Assembly (NCBI GenBank): GCA_002429455.1
Contig: DIZU01000176.1
Span: 22,551 to 28,794 of the forward strand
DNA: 6,244 nt
Source: Methylotenera sp. UBA6020
GTDB taxonomy: Bacteria > Pseudomonadota > Gammaproteobacteria > Burkholderiales > Methylophilaceae
Direction of reading: 5' to 3'
Positions within the stretch are counted from its first letter, which is position 1, and every line of letters begins with the position of its first letter. Shown one piece after another: positions 5,597-6,244 of this stretch. The position numbers and the translations under genes are program-made. The notes beneath the pieces are model-generated. The model worked only from the letters and a program-made list of their open reading frames with translations, had not been told where the DNA came from and ran no database searches.

Positions 5597-5815
5597 TTAA
5601 GCGTACATTAGTTTTCCCGCGGCCTGTGGGATTGCTCTATTTTGGAGTAGAGCAGTTTCAACCCATTCATCAATGACGATTTGCACATTAGCAACAGCGT
5701 CTTGATAACTCTCACCGTCAGCCATACAGCCAGGTAGTTCTGGCACCTCAACAATAAAACGTTGGTCATCTGCACTCCAATATATGACCAATTCATAGCG
5801 GCTATGCATTTTCAT
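5597..5815 (-). CDS. hicB: HicB family antitoxin (short form, no DNA-binding domain)
   Basis: The 72-residue product MKMHSRYELVIYWSADDQ...EVPELPGCMADGESYQDAVANV...EW is a clear HicB antitoxin: the partial RNase H-like fold with the E-x-P-E-L-P-G-C signature at about 23-30, ending in GKLMYA. It should bind and inactivate HicA. It stops right after the core fold, with no C-terminal helix-turn-helix or ribbon-helix-helix, so self-repression by direct DNA binding is not expected. The ATG at 5815 shares its A with the hicA stop (TAATG). The in-frame ATG at 5809 (residue 3) is eight bases from GAGG (5818-5821), against two bases for the first ATG, so the 70-residue form is more likely. Translation is probably coupled to hicA. 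Confidence 0.92.
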   Translation of the reverse strand: MKMHSRYELVIYWSADDQRFIVEVPELPGCMADGESYQDAVANVQIVIDEWVETALLQNRAIPQAAGKLMYA

Positions 5816-6063
5816 TACCTCACTAACTTATATTTCAATATGAGATTTCTCACTTGTTTTACTTGATATGCTTTTGCTTTATTACCTAAGGGTTGAATAT
5901 TAACAATTTCAATCATCAGAGGATGTGTGTGTATAAAATGATCGCCTTTAATGCGCAACTCAAAGTCTAATGATTTCAAAATGTAGCTTAAATCAGAAAA
6001 CGATATATTGTTATCAGATGCACCACGTAAAATAACCGCTAGAACATTTTCAAACTTACCCAT
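5815..6063 (-). CDS. hicA: HicA family mRNA interferase toxin
   Basis: The 82-residue product matches the HicA toxin family, small dsRBD-like ribonucleases that cleave mRNA until neutralised by HicB. Visible signatures are the N-terminal helices (NVLAVILRGASDNNISFSDL), IKGDHFIH with the probable catalytic His42, and the C-terminal IQPLGNKAKAYQVKQVRNLI motif. The usual G-S-H is G-D-H here, and the histidine is kept. AAGGA (6069-6073) lies five bases before the ATG. It is the first gene of the operon and its stop overlaps the hicB ATG by one base, so toxin precedes antitoxin as is usual for hicAB. The area is visibly AT-richer than the ntr genes: 5881-5940 has 18 G/C of 60, against 30 of 60 at 4381-4440. 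That fits an acquired module. The product appears intact. Confidence 0.92.
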   Translation of the reverse strand: MGKFENVLAVILRGASDNNISFSDLSYILKSLDFELRIKGDHFIHTHPLMIEIVNIQPLGNKAKAYQVKQVRNLILKYKLVR

Positions 6064-6072
6064 ACTTTATCC

Positions 6073-6115
6073 TTACATCTGATTAAATCATTCTACATGA
6101 TTTAATCAGATGTAA
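6073..6115. promoter_or_regulatory. Perfect 19-bp inverted repeat, likely operator of the hicAB operon
   Basis: TTACATCTGATTAAATCAT (6073-6091) is exactly repeated in inverse at 6097-6115 with five bases between. Each arm contains an 11-bp palindrome, TGATTAAATCA (6080-6090) and TGATTTAATCA (6098-6108), whose centres are 18 bp apart. It starts ten bases upstream of the hicA ATG and spans a plausible promoter, so the likely role is binding of a repressor at two adjacent dimer sites. It lacks a T tract and any gene ending into it, which argues against a terminator. Confidence 0.75.
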
Positions 6116-6116
6116 A
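6090..6116 (-). promoter_or_regulatory. Candidate sigma-70 promoter of hicA-hicB-DUF2283
   Basis: Reading the minus strand, TTTACA (6116-6111, five of six to the -35 consensus) and TAGAAT (6095-6090, five of six to -10) are 15 bases apart, slightly short of ideal. Start would be near 6083, giving a leader of about 20 nt containing the AAGGA ribosome site. The -10 lies in the spacer of the 19-bp inverted repeat and the -35 in its outer arm, so a protein on the repeat would block polymerase. Confidence 0.5.
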
Positions 6117-6129
6117 TACTCCACAAAGA

Positions 6130-6171
6130 GCAATGTTGTAAGAGGTGCGACTCGCACCGATTGCAATGTTG
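6130..6171. repeat. REP-like hairpin flanked by 9-bp direct repeats
   Basis: TGTAAGAG (6137-6144), a one-base variant of the TGTAGGAG head, leads into GGTGCG-ACT-CGCACC (6144-6158), a perfect six-bp stem, followed by GATTGC. The unit is bracketed by GCAATGTTG at 6130-6138 and 6163-6171. The repeats may be duplicated target bases or part of the element itself. It lies upstream of the hicA promoter region. Confidence 0.6.
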
Positions 6172-6212
6172 AAAGATGAAATAATATGGCATTTGATGTA
6201 CCATTTATCGTG

Positions 6213-6240
6213 AGCCAGTATTTGGCTTCCCCACAGAATA
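6213..6240 (+). repeat. Double-hairpin dispersed repeat, copy 2 (cut by window end)
   Basis: These 28 bases match 5198-5225 at 23 positions in the same orientation. The AGCCA/TGGCT stem (6213-6217 with 6223-6227) is kept, with one loop change. The second hairpin of copy 1 would begin next, but the window ends four bases later. The two copies flank the hicA-hicB-DUF2283 operon as direct repeats about 1 kb apart. Confidence 0.7.
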
Positions 6241-6244
6241 TATG

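Overview
The window looks like chromosome of a Gram-negative proteobacterium with moderate GC content. The enzyme and regulator sequences and the order glnA - small secreted DUF4124 protein - ntrB - ntrC suggest a betaproteobacterium, possibly a methylotroph of the Methylophilaceae. That placement comes from family resemblance and gene order only. The left four fifths is a nitrogen-control locus. The right fifth is an AT-richer accessory segment with a toxin-antitoxin operon among short dispersed repeats.

Positions 1-256 form a near-textbook nitrogen-regulated promoter. Two palindromic NtrC-type sites have centres 31 bp apart (62 and 93). They lie about 125 and 94 bp upstream of the start predicted from a strong sigma-54 -24/-12 element (161-176). 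The promoter drives glnA (257-1666), an adenylylation-type glutamine synthetase closed by a strong intrinsic terminator. A secreted DUF4124/coiled-coil protein follows (1823-2332), then the NtrB sensor kinase (best start 2499, not the upstream GTG at 2430) and the NtrC sigma-54 activator (3694-5085). The logic is a loop: NtrB phosphorylates NtrC at D52, NtrC-P binds the palindromes and opens the sigma-54 promoter, and glutamine synthetase is made.

ntrB and ntrC are separated by 100 bp, most of it a perfect 20-bp inverted repeat. A third copy of its arm lies just downstream of ntrC. Positions 5086-5363 hold no gene but are packed with small hairpin repeats: TGTAGGAG-headed REP-like units, a double-hairpin repeat, and the third arm copy.

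On the minus strand, 6063 to 5364 encodes hicA (mRNA-interferase toxin), hicB (short antitoxin without a DNA-binding tail) and a DUF2283 protein, apparently one operon. Its promoter region contains a perfect 19-bp inverted repeat, each arm holding an 11-bp palindrome TGATTWAATCA. The repeat overlaps a plausible -35/-10 pair, so it is a likely operator. Further REP-like and dispersed repeats lie between it and the window end, and one repeat brackets the operon in direct orientation.

Nothing here is a clearly new system. The most unusual points are the three-gene hicA-hicB-DUF2283 arrangement with an operator that this HicB seems unable to bind by itself, and the repeat decoration of the ntrB-ntrC junction.
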